A stretch of DNA of 64,000 bases from Algiphilus aromaticivorans DG1253 (GCF_000733765.1 NZ_JPOG01000001.1:2170001-2234000); one strand, 5' to 3'; positions 45,027 through 59,200 are shown, numbered from the stretch's first letter. Notes: generated by a model from the sequence alone, not told the origin. Numbers and translations: made by a program.

Positions 45027-46382
45027 TCAGCGCTGCTTGCGCTGGGCCTGCGCGCCGGCCGGCTTGCCGCCGCCGCGGCCACGGCGCTTGGCCGCGGCCT
45101 TGCGGCCGGCCTCGTTGCCGGCACCGCGACCGCCAGCCGACTGGCCGCCACCGGCCTTGCGCGGCGCGGGCTTGCCGCCCTGCGGCTTGCGGCTGGTGCG
45201 GTCGCCCGCCTCGTCGCTGCGCTGGGCCGCGCTCTGTGCGGCGCTGGGCGCGGAGAAGCCGGTGGTATCGAAGGCCGGCAGGCTGCGCCCGATGTGCCGT
45301 TCCACACCCTTGAGCAAACCACCCTCCTCATTCGCGACCAGGGCGATGGCGATGCCCGAGGCGCCGGCGCGCGCGGTACGCCCGATGCGGTGGACATAGT
45401 CCTCCGACACCTCGGGCAGATCGAAATTGATGACGCAGGGCAGCATCGGCACATCGATGCCACGGCCGGCGACGTCAGTGGCCACCAGCACGCGGGTGCC
45501 GCCGTCGCGAAAAGCCTGCAGCAGACGCGTGCGCGCGCCCTGTGTCTTGCCGCCGTGCAGCGCCGCAGCGGGCACGCCGTCCGTGGTCAGCTGGCGGGCG
45601 ATGCGGTCAGCGCCGTGCTTGGTGCGCGCGAAGACCAGCACGCGGTTCCACTCGGGATGGTTGCCGATCAGCCAGGCCAGCATGGCGCGCTTGTGGGCGC
45701 GCGGCAGCCGGATCATGTGCTGATCGATGCCCTCGGCCGTCGACACCTCGGGCGCTACCGACACGCGCGCCGGCTCCTTCAGGAAGCTGTCCGCCAGCGA
45801 ACGCACGGCCTCCGGGAAGGTGGCCGAGAAGAGTAGCGTCTGGCGGGGGCTCGGCAACAGCTGCAGGATGCGCTTCAGATCGCGGATGAAGCCCATGTCG
45901 AGCATGCGGTCGGCTTCGTCGAGCACGACGTGTCGCACACGCGACAGATCCACCGACCGCTGGTTCTGCAGGTCGAGCAGGCGGCCGGGTGTGGCCACCA
46001 GCAGATCGACGCCGCGCGACAGCGCCTGCGCCTGCGGGCGGGCGCTGACGCCGCCGAAGACCGCAAGGCTGCGCACATTCAATCCATTGCCCGAAGCCCG
46101 TGCCTCGGCCAGGATCTGGCCGGCCAGCTCGCGCGTCGGCGCCAGGATCAGCGCCCGCGGCGTACGCGGCCCCTTTTCGGGCGCCTCGGTGGCCAGTCGG
46201 TGCAGCAGCGGCAACAGGAAGGCGGCCGTCTTGCCGGTGCCGGTCTGGGCACTGGCGATGAGGTCGCGACCGGAAAGGACTTCGGGAATCGCCTGAGCCT
46301 GGACAGGCGTGGGCGAGGTAAAGCCGGCTTCGGCGCAATTGCGGGCAATCGCGGCGCCGAGACCGAGGGAAGAAAAGGGCAT
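45027..46382 (-). CDS. rhlE: RhlE-type DEAD-box RNA helicase
   Basis: A 451-residue helicase. Motifs in order: Q (FTSPTPVQAQAIP), I (AQTGTGKT), Ia (PTRELAGQ), II (DEAD in VLDEADRMLDMGF), III (SAT), IV to VI (VLVFARTKHGADR, ATDVAGRGIDVP, HRIGRTARAG). A basic tail rich in Gly, Arg, Lys and Gln (about residues 385-451) should bind RNA nonspecifically. Roles in ribosome assembly or RNA decay are known for RhlE. Confidence 0.9.
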   Translation of the reverse strand: MPFSSLGLGAAIARNCAEAGFTSPTPVQAQAIPEVLSGRDLIASAQTGTGKTAAFLLPLLHRLATEAPEKGPRTPRALILAPTRELAGQILAEARASGNGLNVRSLAVFGGVSARPQAQALSRGVDLLVATPGRLLDLQNQRSVDLSRVRHVVLDEADRMLDMGFIRDLKRILQLLPSPRQTLLFSATFPEAVRSLADSFLKEPARVSVAPEVSTAEGIDQHMIRLPRAHKRAMLAWLIGNHPEWNRVLVFARTKHGADRIARQLTTDGVPAAALHGGKTQGARTRLLQAFRDGGTRVLVATDVAGRGIDVPMLPCVINFDLPEVSEDYVHRIGRTARAGASGIAIALVANEEGGLLKGVERHIGRSLPAFDTTGFSAPSAAQSAAQRSDEAGDRTSRKPQGGKPAPRKAGGGQSAGGRGAGNEAGRKAAAKRRGRGGGKPAGAQAQRKQR

Positions 46383-46630
46383 GAAAACGAGCCGGGCGCA
46401 GAGGCGCCACCACAGAAGGAGCCGGCACTATACGCGCGCCACGGTCAGGGCGATAGTCCCGGCGGCGTTGAGGCAACGGCCCAACAGCCTTGTTCAACGT
46501 CACGCCAAGTACGCTAAGGTGCAACTCGTGGCGCTATGTGCCCGTATACGAGAGGGGGATCGCGTGGCGCGCGCCGGAATCTGCGGCCGACCGCCACCCA
46601 ATAAAGCCGGACATAGAAGAGGAGAGATCT

Positions 46631-48247
46631 ATGAGTGACGAGACTGCCGAAAAGGTTCCCGACAATCCGGATTTCGACTACGAGATTGGTCAGGACAACA
46701 TTCAGATATTCGGGCTGGACATCCACAACCCGGTATTCATCGTTTCCGGCGGCCTGATCGTCGCCTTCGTGATCTACGCGCTGGGCTTCAGCGCTCACGC
46801 CGAGGCCACCCTCGGCGAGCTACGCCCCTGGATCACCTCGACCTTCGATTGGGTCCTGATGGGCGCGGCCAACATCTTCGTGCTCTTCTGCCTTTTTCTC
46901 CTGGTCTCGCCCTGGGGCAAGATCCGGCTGGGCGGTCCCGAAGCCACCCCCGACTACGGGTACGCGGGCTGGTTCGCGATGCTCTTCGCCGCCGGCATGG
47001 GCATCGGCCTGATGTTCTTCGGCGTGCTCGAGCCGATGTATCACTTCGAGAATCCGCCGCTGGGCGTCGGCAAGGAGAACGCCGCCGCCGCGGCAGCCGC
47101 CGGCATGGCGGCCACGATCTTTCACTGGGGCCTCCACCCCTGGGCGATCTACGCGGTCGTGGCGCTGTCGCTGGCCTTCTTCACCTTCAACCGCGGTATG
47201 CCGCTGACCATCCGCTCGGGCTTCCATCCGATCCTCGGAGACCGTGTCTGGGGCTGGCCCGGACACCTCATCGACATTCTCGCTGTCTTCGCCACCATGT
47301 TCGGCTTGGCGACCTCGCTGGGCTTCGGCGCCCAGCAGGCAGGCGCGGGTCTGCATTACCTCTTCAACACGCCCGAAGGAATCCCGACGCAGGTGGGACT
47401 GGTCATCGGCATTACCTCGGTGGCGTTGATTTCGGTGCTGCGTGGCCTGGACGGCGGCGTCAAGCGTCTGTCCGAGCTCAACATGATGCTGGCGCTGCTG
47501 CTGCTGCTCTTCGTCATCGCGGTGGGCGGCGTGGTCGATATCATCACCGGTTTCTTCGGCGCCGCTTATTACTACGCTCGCGACGTCCTCCCGCTGAGCA
47601 ACCCGGTCGGCCGCGAGGACCTCGACTTCATGCACGGCTGGACGACCTTCTACTGGGCCTGGTGGATTTCCTGGTCACCCTTCGTCGGCATGTTCATCGC
47701 CCGCGTCTCGCGCGGCCGCACGGTGCGCGAATTCATCACCTGCGTGCTGGTGATCCCGACCACGGTTTCGGTGCTCTGGATGACGGCCTTCGGCGGCACC
47801 GCCGTACGCCAGTATCTGAACACCGGCTACGACGGTGTCATGAAGACGGTCACCGACTACACCCCCGAGCTGTCGCTGTTCGCGATGCTGGAGGCACTGC
47901 CCTTCACGGCCGTCACCAGCTTCATCGGTATCGTGCTGGTCATCGTCTTCTTCGTGACCTCTTCGGACTCCGGCTCGCTGGTCATCGACACCATCACCGC
48001 CGGTGGCAAGCTCGACGCCCCGGTGGCACAGCGCGTGTTCTGGTGCCTCTTCGAGGGCCTGGTCGCCATCGCGCTGCTGGTCGGCGGCGGTCTCGCCTCG
48101 CTGCAGGCCGCAGCGATTACCACGGGTCTGCCCTTCGCAGTCGTTCTGGTGATTCTGACCTTCTGCGTCGCGCTCGGGCTGCGCAAGGAGCTGAGCGATC
48201 AGAAGGCCGGCATCGCGCCGACCCAGAAGGATCCGCAGGGCGCCTGA
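46631..48247 (+). CDS. BCCT-family betaine/choline/carnitine transporter
   Basis: A 538-residue, 12-helix transporter. The BCCT core is plain: GYAGWFAMLFAAGMGIGLMF and FHWGLHPWAIYAVVALSLAF; FYWAWWISWSPFVGMFIARV; VTSSDSGSLVIDTITAGGK. It probably imports a quaternary-ammonium osmolyte, fitting a saline habitat. The start has a strong ribosome site (AGAGGAGAGA). A possible promoter is TTCAAC/TAAGGT with 16-base spacing near 46495-46522. Confidence 0.92.
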   Translation: MSDETAEKVPDNPDFDYEIGQDNIQIFGLDIHNPVFIVSGGLIVAFVIYALGFSAHAEATLGELRPWITSTFDWVLMGAANIFVLFCLFLLVSPWGKIRLGGPEATPDYGYAGWFAMLFAAGMGIGLMFFGVLEPMYHFENPPLGVGKENAAAAAAAGMAATIFHWGLHPWAIYAVVALSLAFFTFNRGMPLTIRSGFHPILGDRVWGWPGHLIDILAVFATMFGLATSLGFGAQQAGAGLHYLFNTPEGIPTQVGLVIGITSVALISVLRGLDGGVKRLSELNMMLALLLLLFVIAVGGVVDIITGFFGAAYYYARDVLPLSNPVGREDLDFMHGWTTFYWAWWISWSPFVGMFIARVSRGRTVREFITCVLVIPTTVSVLWMTAFGGTAVRQYLNTGYDGVMKTVTDYTPELSLFAMLEALPFTAVTSFIGIVLVIVFFVTSSDSGSLVIDTITAGGKLDAPVAQRVFWCLFEGLVAIALLVGGGLASLQAAAITTGLPFAVVLVILTFCVALGLRKELSDQKAGIAPTQKDPQGA

Positions 48248-48289
48248 TAATCCGCCCGCGGCGCGTCGGCCCCGGCCGGCGCTCTCCAG

Positions 48290-48321
48290 GCCCCGCGGCA
48301 GCACCTGCCGCGGGGCTTTTT
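48290..48321 (+). terminator. Rho-independent terminator of the BCCT gene
   Basis: GCCCCGCGGCA and TGCCGCGGGGC form a perfect 11-pair stem with a 5-base loop, directly followed by TTTTT. Confidence 0.93.
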
Positions 48322-48343
48322 CATGGGCGGGAGCCCGTCGGGA

Positions 48344-50182
<1,839 letters not shown>

Positions 50183-50207
50183 GGAGGGCGTCGTTTCGAA
50201 AGAAGGG

Positions 50208-50301
50208 AACCACAGATTGCGCAGATTCTTTTGCTTTGATGCGCGCTGACTTCGTCAGCACGCCCCACTTAAAAATCCCGAAACCTGCGAAATCTGCGGT
50301 T
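50208..50301. repeat. Inverted-repeat element between yheS and uup
   Basis: AACCACAGATTGCGCAG (50208-50224) and CTGCGAAATCTGCGGTT (50285-50301) are inverted copies matching at 15 of 17 positions. Inside lies the perfect hairpin GCTGAC-TTC-GTCAGC (50245-50259). The local base use is more AT-rich than its surroundings. It looks like a small dispersed palindromic element rather than a terminator, as there is no U-tract after the outer stem. Confidence 0.7.
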
Positions 50302-50329
50302 AAAAACAGGTCAGGAGATGGCTCGCGAC

Positions 50330-52171
<1,842 letters not shown>

Positions 52172-52252
52172 GGGGCGCGCAGTGTACCGGCACACCCGGG
52201 GACCGGGGGCTTTGCAGCCTGCCTGTCGGGCTGAAGCCCGAGCCGCAACCGC

Positions 52253-54031
52253 TCAGCCAGCCCGTGAATCCGAAGCCAGCGCTTCCACGGCCGCCTGAGT
52301 GGACAGATACAGGCGCTCGGCACCGATGCTGGCGAGCAGGTCGCTGCGCTCGAGGTGGTCCTGCACCGGTCCCTTGATCTCGGCCAGATGCAGGCGGATA
52401 CCGAGGCGCTGCAGCTCGTCGTGGAAGGCCGCCAGCATATCCAGACCACTGGCGTCGATGGCGTTGACGCCGGACAGCACGAGCACAACATCCGCCAGCG
52501 CGGAATCGTGGCCGGTTACCAGCGCCTGCAGCTCGGCGTAGACACGCGGGCTGGAGGCGAAATACAGGCTCTCGTCAATGCGCACGATGAGCCGCTCCGG
52601 CCAGGTATCGACCACATGCCGGTGGATGTTGCGGAAGTGCTCCGTGCCGGGAACGCGCCCGACCACCGCGATGTGCGGCCGGCTGGTGCGGTACAGAAAG
52701 ACCGCCAGCGCAAAGGCCACACCCAGCACCAACCCGCCCTCGATGCCCAGCGCCAACACGCCGCCGAGGGTCAGCGCTTGCGCCACACCGTCGCCGCGAT
52801 CGAAACGCCAAGTGTGAGCCAGGCTGCCGAGATCGATCAGCTGCCAGACGGCCACCACAATGATCGCGGCCAGCACGGCATAGGGCAGCGGCGCGAGCAG
52901 GCCGCCGAAGAAGAGCGTGATCAGCAGCACCCAACCGGCGGTAACCAGCGCGGCGAGCTGGCTGCGCGCACCTGCGTCGAAATTGACCATCGAGCGCGAA
53001 AAGCCACCGGCAGTCGGCATGGCGCCGGAAAGGGCGGCCGCGATATTGGCCCCGCCCAGGCCAATCAGCTCCTGGTTGGCGTCGATGGCCTCGCGCCGGC
53101 GCAGCGCCAGCGAACGTGCCACCGATACACTCTCGACGTAGCCGACCAGCGCGATCAGCAGCGCCGAAGGCAGCAGCTGCCACCAGCCCGAGCTGCGGAA
53201 CATGCCGAGATCAGGGATAGGCAGATCAGCAGAGATCCCACCCACGGTGCGCACGCCCATGGCCTCGGCACCGATCAGTGCCGAGACCAATGTTGCAACG
53301 ATGACCACCACCAGCGGCACCAGCCGCGACACCATGGCCGCTGCCCCCGCCGCCATGCCTGCCCGCGTCAGCAGGCGCTGCAACGGACTGCGCGCGAGCG
53401 CCAGCAGCAACAGACTGACGAGCCCGAAGGCTGCCGTTGCGCCATTGGCTTGCGGCAGCGCGGCGACCAGATGCCGGATCTCGCCAAGAAAGTCGTGACG
53501 GCCGCTACCCGGAGCGCCGATCAGGGCGGTAATCTGCGTGCCAACGATGAAGATAGCGGCACCGGTGACGAAGCCCGACAACACCGGATGACTGATGAAG
53601 TGCGTCAGCCACCCCAGGCGCAGCGCCGCCATGGCCAGCAGCAGTACGCCGCTCAGCGCCGCCAGCAGGATCGCGCCCTGGATATAGAGCTCGCGATCAT
53701 CACCTGCCCAGCCGTACAGCGCCGAAGCCACCATCGCCGCGGCAACCGCCACCGGGCCAACGGCCAGCGTACGGCTGCTGCCGAGAAAGGCGTAGACCAC
53801 CGGCGGCAGGATGCTGGCGTAGAGCCCCATTTCCGGCGGCAACCCGGCGAGCAGCGCGTAGGCCAGCGCCTGCGGCACCAGCAGCACGGCGGTGATGCTG
53901 CCGGCGAGCAGATCACCGCCGGCGCGCGCCGGCGTAAGGGCGCGCAGGTCATCAATCAGCGGCGGGCGCACGCGCAGCGATCCGGCCGGCTCAGCCGCGC
54001 CCGCAGGCGAGGTTGGCGGGAATGGCAACAT
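52253..54031 (-). CDS. SulP-family anion transporter with STAS domain
   Basis: A 592-residue SLC26/SulP transporter. The membrane domain begins DLLAGSITAVLLVPQALAYA and contains SGAMPTAGGFSRSMVNFDAG. The C-terminal STAS domain is at about 445-575 (LIVRIDESLYFASSPRVYAE; LSGVNAIDASGLDMLAAFHD). Substrates of relatives are sulfate, bicarbonate or other anions. It overlaps the persulfide dioxygenase gene by 41 bases, so export of sulfite or sulfate made from sulfide is a reasonable inference. Confidence 0.9.
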   Translation of the reverse strand: MLPFPPTSPAGAAEPAGSLRVRPPLIDDLRALTPARAGGDLLAGSITAVLLVPQALAYALLAGLPPEMGLYASILPPVVYAFLGSSRTLAVGPVAVAAAMVASALYGWAGDDRELYIQGAILLAALSGVLLLAMAALRLGWLTHFISHPVLSGFVTGAAIFIVGTQITALIGAPGSGRHDFLGEIRHLVAALPQANGATAAFGLVSLLLLALARSPLQRLLTRAGMAAGAAAMVSRLVPLVVVIVATLVSALIGAEAMGVRTVGGISADLPIPDLGMFRSSGWWQLLPSALLIALVGYVESVSVARSLALRRREAIDANQELIGLGGANIAAALSGAMPTAGGFSRSMVNFDAGARSQLAALVTAGWVLLITLFFGGLLAPLPYAVLAAIIVVAVWQLIDLGSLAHTWRFDRGDGVAQALTLGGVLALGIEGGLVLGVAFALAVFLYRTSRPHIAVVGRVPGTEHFRNIHRHVVDTWPERLIVRIDESLYFASSPRVYAELQALVTGHDSALADVVLVLSGVNAIDASGLDMLAAFHDELQRLGIRLHLAEIKGPVQDHLERSDLLASIGAERLYLSTQAAVEALASDSRAG

Positions 54032-54686
54032 CCATTAGTTTCGGATCCGGGAGATGGAGGTTCCTCATTATCTCCACGTACTCGGCCTCGGTCTTGCCGG
54101 CCAGTCGCGGGTTGTGCGCCTTCTCCTCCCCGATGCTGGAGGCCGTCCAGCCCTTGTAGTCGTGCGCCGGCCAGAGCAGCGTGTCCTCCGGCAGAAAGAA
54201 GAGCTTATTGACGATGGAATCCCAGCTGCGGTGCGGGTCGCCGCCCTGGAAATCCGTGCGGCCGGTGCCGCGGATCAGCAGTACGTCGCCGGTAAATACG
54301 CCCTTCGGCTTGTCCGGGTCGAGCAGGAAGCTGAAGGATTCATTGGTGTGCCCCGGCGTATAGATCGCGCGAAGCTTGATGCCGTCGACGTCGACAATGT
54401 CGTCCTCCGAGACGTGGGCCGAAACGCATTCGGCCTGCGTGAACTCCCCCATCAGCGTCATGCAGCCGGTGGCCTCGCGCAGATCGCCCAGCGCGGTGAC
54501 GTGATCGGCGTGCGTATGCGTATCGATGGCGCGCACCAGCTTCAGGTCCAGCTGCTCTATGGCGGTCAGGTACTGATTCGCCTGCTCCTTGACCGGATCG
54601 ATGATCAGGCCTTCCCGGCCCTTGCCGGAAGCGAGCAGATAGGTGTAGGTGCTGGATGTCGCATCGAAGAACTGACGAAAGAGCAT
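53991..54686 (-). CDS. Persulfide dioxygenase (ETHE1-like, MBL fold)
   Basis: A 231-residue mononuclear-iron enzyme that oxidises glutathione persulfide to sulfite. Metal ligands lie in THTHADHVTALGDLR, TPGHTNES and FTGDVLLIRGTGRTDFQGGD, with LWPAHDYKG near the end. The conserved GRTDFQ and PAHDYKG segments separate it from glyoxalase II. It is divergent from the SQR gene and shares its palindromic promoter region; it leads into the SulP gene. Confidence 0.93.
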   Translation of the reverse strand: MLFRQFFDATSSTYTYLLASGKGREGLIIDPVKEQANQYLTAIEQLDLKLVRAIDTHTHADHVTALGDLREATGCMTLMGEFTQAECVSAHVSEDDIVDVDGIKLRAIYTPGHTNESFSFLLDPDKPKGVFTGDVLLIRGTGRTDFQGGDPHRSWDSIVNKLFFLPEDTLLWPAHDYKGWTASSIGEEKAHNPRLAGKTEAEYVEIMRNLHLPDPKLMDVAIPANLACGRG

Positions 54687-54720
54687 GGGCAGCGCTCCTG
54701 CTTGCGTGGATGGCAGAAGT

Positions 54721-54740
54721 ATATATCAATATTGGTATAT
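54721..54740. promoter_or_regulatory. AT-rich palindrome in the SQR/persulfide dioxygenase divergent promoter
   Basis: ATATATCAATATTGGTATAT is self-complementary at 18 of 20 positions, centred on CAATATTG. It stands out in GC-rich surroundings. It covers the -35 region of the SQR promoter and abuts a TATACT (-10-like) for the opposite strand. Position and composition suit an ArsR-type sulfide sensor (BigR/SqrR class); no such gene is visible here. Confidence 0.7.
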
Positions 54741-54761
54741 CGTTATTCTTCTTGCTATAAT
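54732..54761 (+). promoter_or_regulatory. Sigma-70-type promoter of the SQR gene
   Basis: A perfect TATAAT at 54756-54761 lies 14 bases before the SQR ATG. TTGGTA (54732-54737) stands 18 bases upstream as the -35. The -35 lies inside the palindrome, so repressor binding would block polymerase. The leader would be very short. Confidence 0.7.
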
Positions 54762-54775
54762 TAAGCCAGATCATC

Positions 54776-56032
54776 ATGGAGTCCCAAATGCCCGAATCCC
54801 ACGTCGTCTGCATCATCGGAGGTGGCGCCGCCGGCATGACGGTCGCCTCGAAGCTGCGCAAAGCGCGCCCCGATCTCGATATCGCGCTGATCGAGCCCTC
54901 GGACACTCACAGTTATCAGCCGGCCTGGACCCTCGTCGGCGGCGGCGCCTATGACGTCAACGACACGCAAAAGCCGATGGCGAATTTCATCCCGGAGAAG
55001 GTGCGCTGGATCCAGCAAGCCGCCACCGACATCGATCCCGAATCGCGCCAGATCACCCTCGCCGACGGCACGCGCATAGAGTACGGCTGGCTGGTGGTGG
55101 CCACCGGCATCCAGATCAACTGGGACGCTATCGAAGGCCTCAAGGAGTCACTGGGCAATCATGGCGTGACCAGCAACTACCGTGTCGACACCGCACCCTA
55201 CACCTGGCGCTGCATTCAGGATTTCAAGGGTGGCCGCGCGCTCTTCACGCAGCCGCAAATGCCCATCAAGTGCGCCGGCGCCCCGCAGAAGGCCATGTAC
55301 CTGGCCGCCGACAGCTTCCGCCGTCGCGGCATCCAGGCCGACATCCGCTTCTACCCGCCCGGCCCGGCGATGTTCGGCATTCCCTTCTATTCCCAAGCCC
55401 TCGACCGCATCGTCGCCGACTACGGCATCACGCCCATGTTCAAGCACGAGCTGATAGCCGTCGACGGCCCCGGCGGCAAGGCCCGCTTCCGCGTAAGCGA
55501 CGACAAGGGCACGCACGAGGTGGAAGAGGCCTTCGACATGATCCACGTCGTACCGCCGCAGTCGGCGCCAGACTTCCTGCGCGCCACGCCGCTGGTCGAT
55601 AGCGCCGGCTGGGTCGATGTGGACAGGCACAGCCTGCGCCACACGCGCTACGAACGCGTCTTCGCCCTCGGCGACTGCAGCAACACACCCAACAGCAAGA
55701 CCGCCGCAGCCGTTCGCGGGCAGGTGCCCATCGCGACGGAGAACCTGCTGGCCGCGATGGAGGATCGCGCACTGGAGGCGCATTACGACGGCTACGCCTC
55801 CTGCCCGATCACCACCTCGCGCGGCAAGGTAATGCTCGCGGAATTCGGCTACGACGGCGCCATCATGCCGAGCTTTCCGCTAGACCCGCGCAAGCCGAGG
55901 CGCATGAACTGGTGGATCAAGCACCGCTATCTGCCCTGGCTCTACTGGCGCATGCTGAGCGGCGACCTGGGCCCCGACTGGCACCGAGAGCGCGCCCAGC
56001 CCGAGGCGCTGCCCGGCGGCATCCGTCCCTGA
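54776..56032 (+). CDS. sqr: Type II sulfide:quinone oxidoreductase
   Basis: A 418-residue FAD enzyme of the mitochondrial SQRDL type. The FAD fold starts CIIGGGAAGMTVASKLRKAR. The redox cysteines are Cys166 (IKCAGAPQKAMYLA) and Cys343 (ASCPITTSRGKVMLAEFGYD), the counterparts of human Cys201 and Cys379. GDCSNTPNSKTAAAVRGQ is the flavin/quinone segment. It oxidises sulfide, passing electrons to quinone and giving a persulfide that the neighbouring dioxygenase would use. An in-frame ATG at 54788 is an alternative start. Confidence 0.94.
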   Translation: MESQMPESHVVCIIGGGAAGMTVASKLRKARPDLDIALIEPSDTHSYQPAWTLVGGGAYDVNDTQKPMANFIPEKVRWIQQAATDIDPESRQITLADGTRIEYGWLVVATGIQINWDAIEGLKESLGNHGVTSNYRVDTAPYTWRCIQDFKGGRALFTQPQMPIKCAGAPQKAMYLAADSFRRRGIQADIRFYPPGPAMFGIPFYSQALDRIVADYGITPMFKHELIAVDGPGGKARFRVSDDKGTHEVEEAFDMIHVVPPQSAPDFLRATPLVDSAGWVDVDRHSLRHTRYERVFALGDCSNTPNSKTAAAVRGQVPIATENLLAAMEDRALEAHYDGYASCPITTSRGKVMLAEFGYDGAIMPSFPLDPRKPRRMNWWIKHRYLPWLYWRMLSGDLGPDWHRERAQPEALPGGIRP

Positions 56033-56179
56033 CCCCGGAATAACGGGCCTCCCCAAATAAAAATCGATTATCCCGGAACTCAGCTAGACAACTGTCGTCA
56101 GATGCAGTGATAGGCGCTTTGCCCATCACGTGTCTCTCCAGACTCCGGTCACTGTTCCCCCCTGGTGACAGACCGGTTC

Positions 56180-56204
56180 TCCCCGCCTCGGCGGGGATTT
56201 TTTT
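56180..56204 (+). terminator. Rho-independent terminator downstream of SQR
   Basis: TCCCCGC-CTCG-GCGGGGA is a perfect hairpin followed by seven T. It lies 148 bases after the SQR stop and 91 before the CrbS start, isolating the two genes. Confidence 0.9.
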
Positions 56205-56294
56205 GCGCGCTCGTCGCCGAATCGGGACGAGCGCTAGACTGGTTACGCGGCCGCGCCCTCGCGCGGCACGGGGAGACACTAGAACGGGGGCTGC

Positions 56295-59200
56295 GTGTTC
56301 ACCTCCTTGCAGCTGCTCAGCATTGCGGGCGCCTACGTCGGCGCCCTCTTCGTCATTGCCTGGCTGGCCGACCGGGCGGCGCGACAGCGTCCGCGTCGCG
56401 AGCGTCCCTGGACCTATGCCCTGGCGCTGGCCGTCTACTGCACGGCCTGGACCTTCTACGGCGCCGTCGGCCGCGCCGTCGACGACGGCTGGAGCTACCT
56501 GCCCATCTACCTCGGGCCGGCGCTGGTCTTCCTGCTCGGCATGCCGCTGCTCAGGCGACTGATCGCGGCGTGCAAGAAGGCGCAGCTGACCTCAGTGGCC
56601 GACTTCATCGGTGCCCGCTTTGGCAACGATGCGCGCTTGGCCGCCGGCGCCACCCTCATCGCGCTGCTCGCGGGCCTGCCCTATCTGGCGCTGCAGCTGC
56701 GCGGCATTTCGCTGGGTTTCGAAGTACTCGCCGTAGACGAGGGCGTGATGGGCGACGGCCTGCACGGTGTAACACTGATCACGCTGCTGCTGGCCGCCTT
56801 CACGATGCTCTTTGGCACGCGCCACATTGCCAGTACCGAGAGTCATCACGGCATGGTGCTGGCCGTGGCAGTGGAGTCCGTGCTCAAGCTGACCGCCTTC
56901 CTGGCCGTGGGTGTCGCCGCCGTCTGGAGCCTCGGCGGTATCGCACCAAGCATTGACGCCGCTCGCTCGCTACCGGCCGTGGATCCGATGCAATTCCTGA
57001 CCGCACCCTTCTGGCTGCAGACGCTTCTGGCCGGCGCCGCAGTGATCGTGCTGCCGCGCCAGTTCCATCTGATGGTGGTGGAGAACACAGGGCCGAGCGA
57101 ACTTCGACGCGCGCGCTGGGTCTTTCCGCTGTATCTGCTCACCTTCGCGCTCTTCGTGCTGCCCATGGCGGCCGCCGGCATGGCGGCAGTCGGCGGCGGG
57201 GGGCCGGACCGCTACGTGCTGGCACTGCCGCAGGCCCTCGATATGTCCTGGCTGGCGCTGCTCGCCTTCCTGGGCGGCTTCTCGGCCGCTACCGGCATGG
57301 TCATCGTTTCCTGCGTGGCGCTGGCGACCATGCTCTCCAACGAACTGATCCTGCCCGGCATGCTGCGCGGACGCGGCTATCAGCGCGCCGAGGCCAATCT
57401 CGGCGCTCTGCTGCTGCGCGTACGCCGCCTGACCATCGTGGCACTGCTGCTGGCCGCCTGGCTGATCGACCGGCTCATGTTGACGCAGATGCCGCTGGCG
57501 CTGATCGGCCTGCTGAGCTTCTCGGCCATCGCCCACCTGGCACCGCCCGTGCTGGCCGGTATCGTCTGGCCGCGCGCTAACCGCAGCGGCGCCGTGGCGG
57601 GGCTGATCGGCGGCATGGTGACCTGGCTGGTAACCACGCTGCTACCGGCCACCGTGCCCACCCTGGCGCCCGATACCGGTGCGCAGGACATTCTTATCCA
57701 GGGAACGGCATGGAGCCTAGCCGTCCACATCGTGCTGCTGATCGCCGTGTCGCTGACCAGCGCGCCCTCGCTCACCGAGCAGGTGCACACCGCGCGACTG
57801 ATGGGGCTGCGCGAGCCGGAGACGAACGGCACACGCCCAGGCAGTATCAGCGTCAGCGACCTGACCGTGCTGCTGGAGCGCTTCTTCGGCACCGAGCGCA
57901 CGCGCGCCTTCATCGCCGACTATGGCGAAGAGCGCGGCACCGCCTGGCGCATGCGCGGCGCCGCCGACGCCGACTTCATCCGCTTCTGCGAGAGCTGCTT
58001 GGCGAGCGCCCTGGGTGCTTCATCGGCACGCGTGCTCATCGAGCGCCTACGCCATCCGGGGACCGGCGAGGTCATCGACATCATCGAGCAGACCTCGCAA
58101 GCGGTGCGCTTCAATCGCGACCTGCTGCACGCGACCCTCGATCACATGGACCAGGGCGTCGCCGTCGTCGATCGCGACCTGCGGCTGACTGCCTGGAACC
58201 ATGCTTACGCCGAGCTCTTCGACTACCCCGACGAACTGCTGCGCGAGGGCACACCAGTAGAGAAGCTCGTGCACCACAATGCCCGCAGAGGCCTGCTCGG
58301 CGACGAGATCGACGAGGATGAGCCGGTGGCGCGCCGCATGGCGCATCTGGAACGCGGCACCGCCTACCGGCACGAACGCCGCATGCCGGACGGCCGCGTC
58401 ATCGAGATCACCGGCAACCCGATGCCCGGCGGCGGCTTCGTCAGCACCTTCTCGGATGTCACTGCCTACAAGCGCGCCGAAAGCATGCTGCAGCGGGTCA
58501 ACGAGGAGCTGGAACAGCGTGTCGCCGAGCGCACCAGCGAGCTGGTCGCCGCCAACGAGGCGCTGCAGCAGGAGAATGCCGCGCGCGCCGAGGCCGAGGC
58601 CGACGCCCGCCATGCCCGACGTGAGGCCGAGGCCGCCAACCGCTCGAAGACGCGTTTCCTCGCCGCCACCACGCACGACCTGGCGCAACCGCTGAATGCC
58701 GCGCGCCTGTTCAATCATGGTCTGGAGAACGCCACCGACGAGGCAACGTGCGCGGCGGCGACGAACATCGGTCGCTCGCTGGCCGCCATGGAGGCCCTGC
58801 TCGAAGGCCTTTCCGACATCTCGCGACTGGATTCTGGCACCCAGAAGACCGATCCCCGGCCATTCCCCGTACAGCGCCTACTCGACGACCTCGCCGCCGA
58901 GGCACGTGCCATCGCCACCGATCGCGGCCTGGAGCTGCACACGGTGAGCTGCTCGGCCTGGGTGGCGAGCGACGAAGCGCTGCTGCGCCGAATCATTCAG
59001 AACCTGCTGGCCAACGCCCTGCGCTACACCAGCCGCGGACGCGTGCTGATGGGCTGCAGACGCCGCGGGCCGGATCTGCTTATCGAAGTCTGGGACACCG
59101 GTCCCGGCATTCCGGCGGACAAGCGCCGCGAGATCTTCGAGGAGTTCCGGCGCCTGCAACCGCGCGAGCCACACGCCGAACGCGGTCTGGGTCTCGGCCT

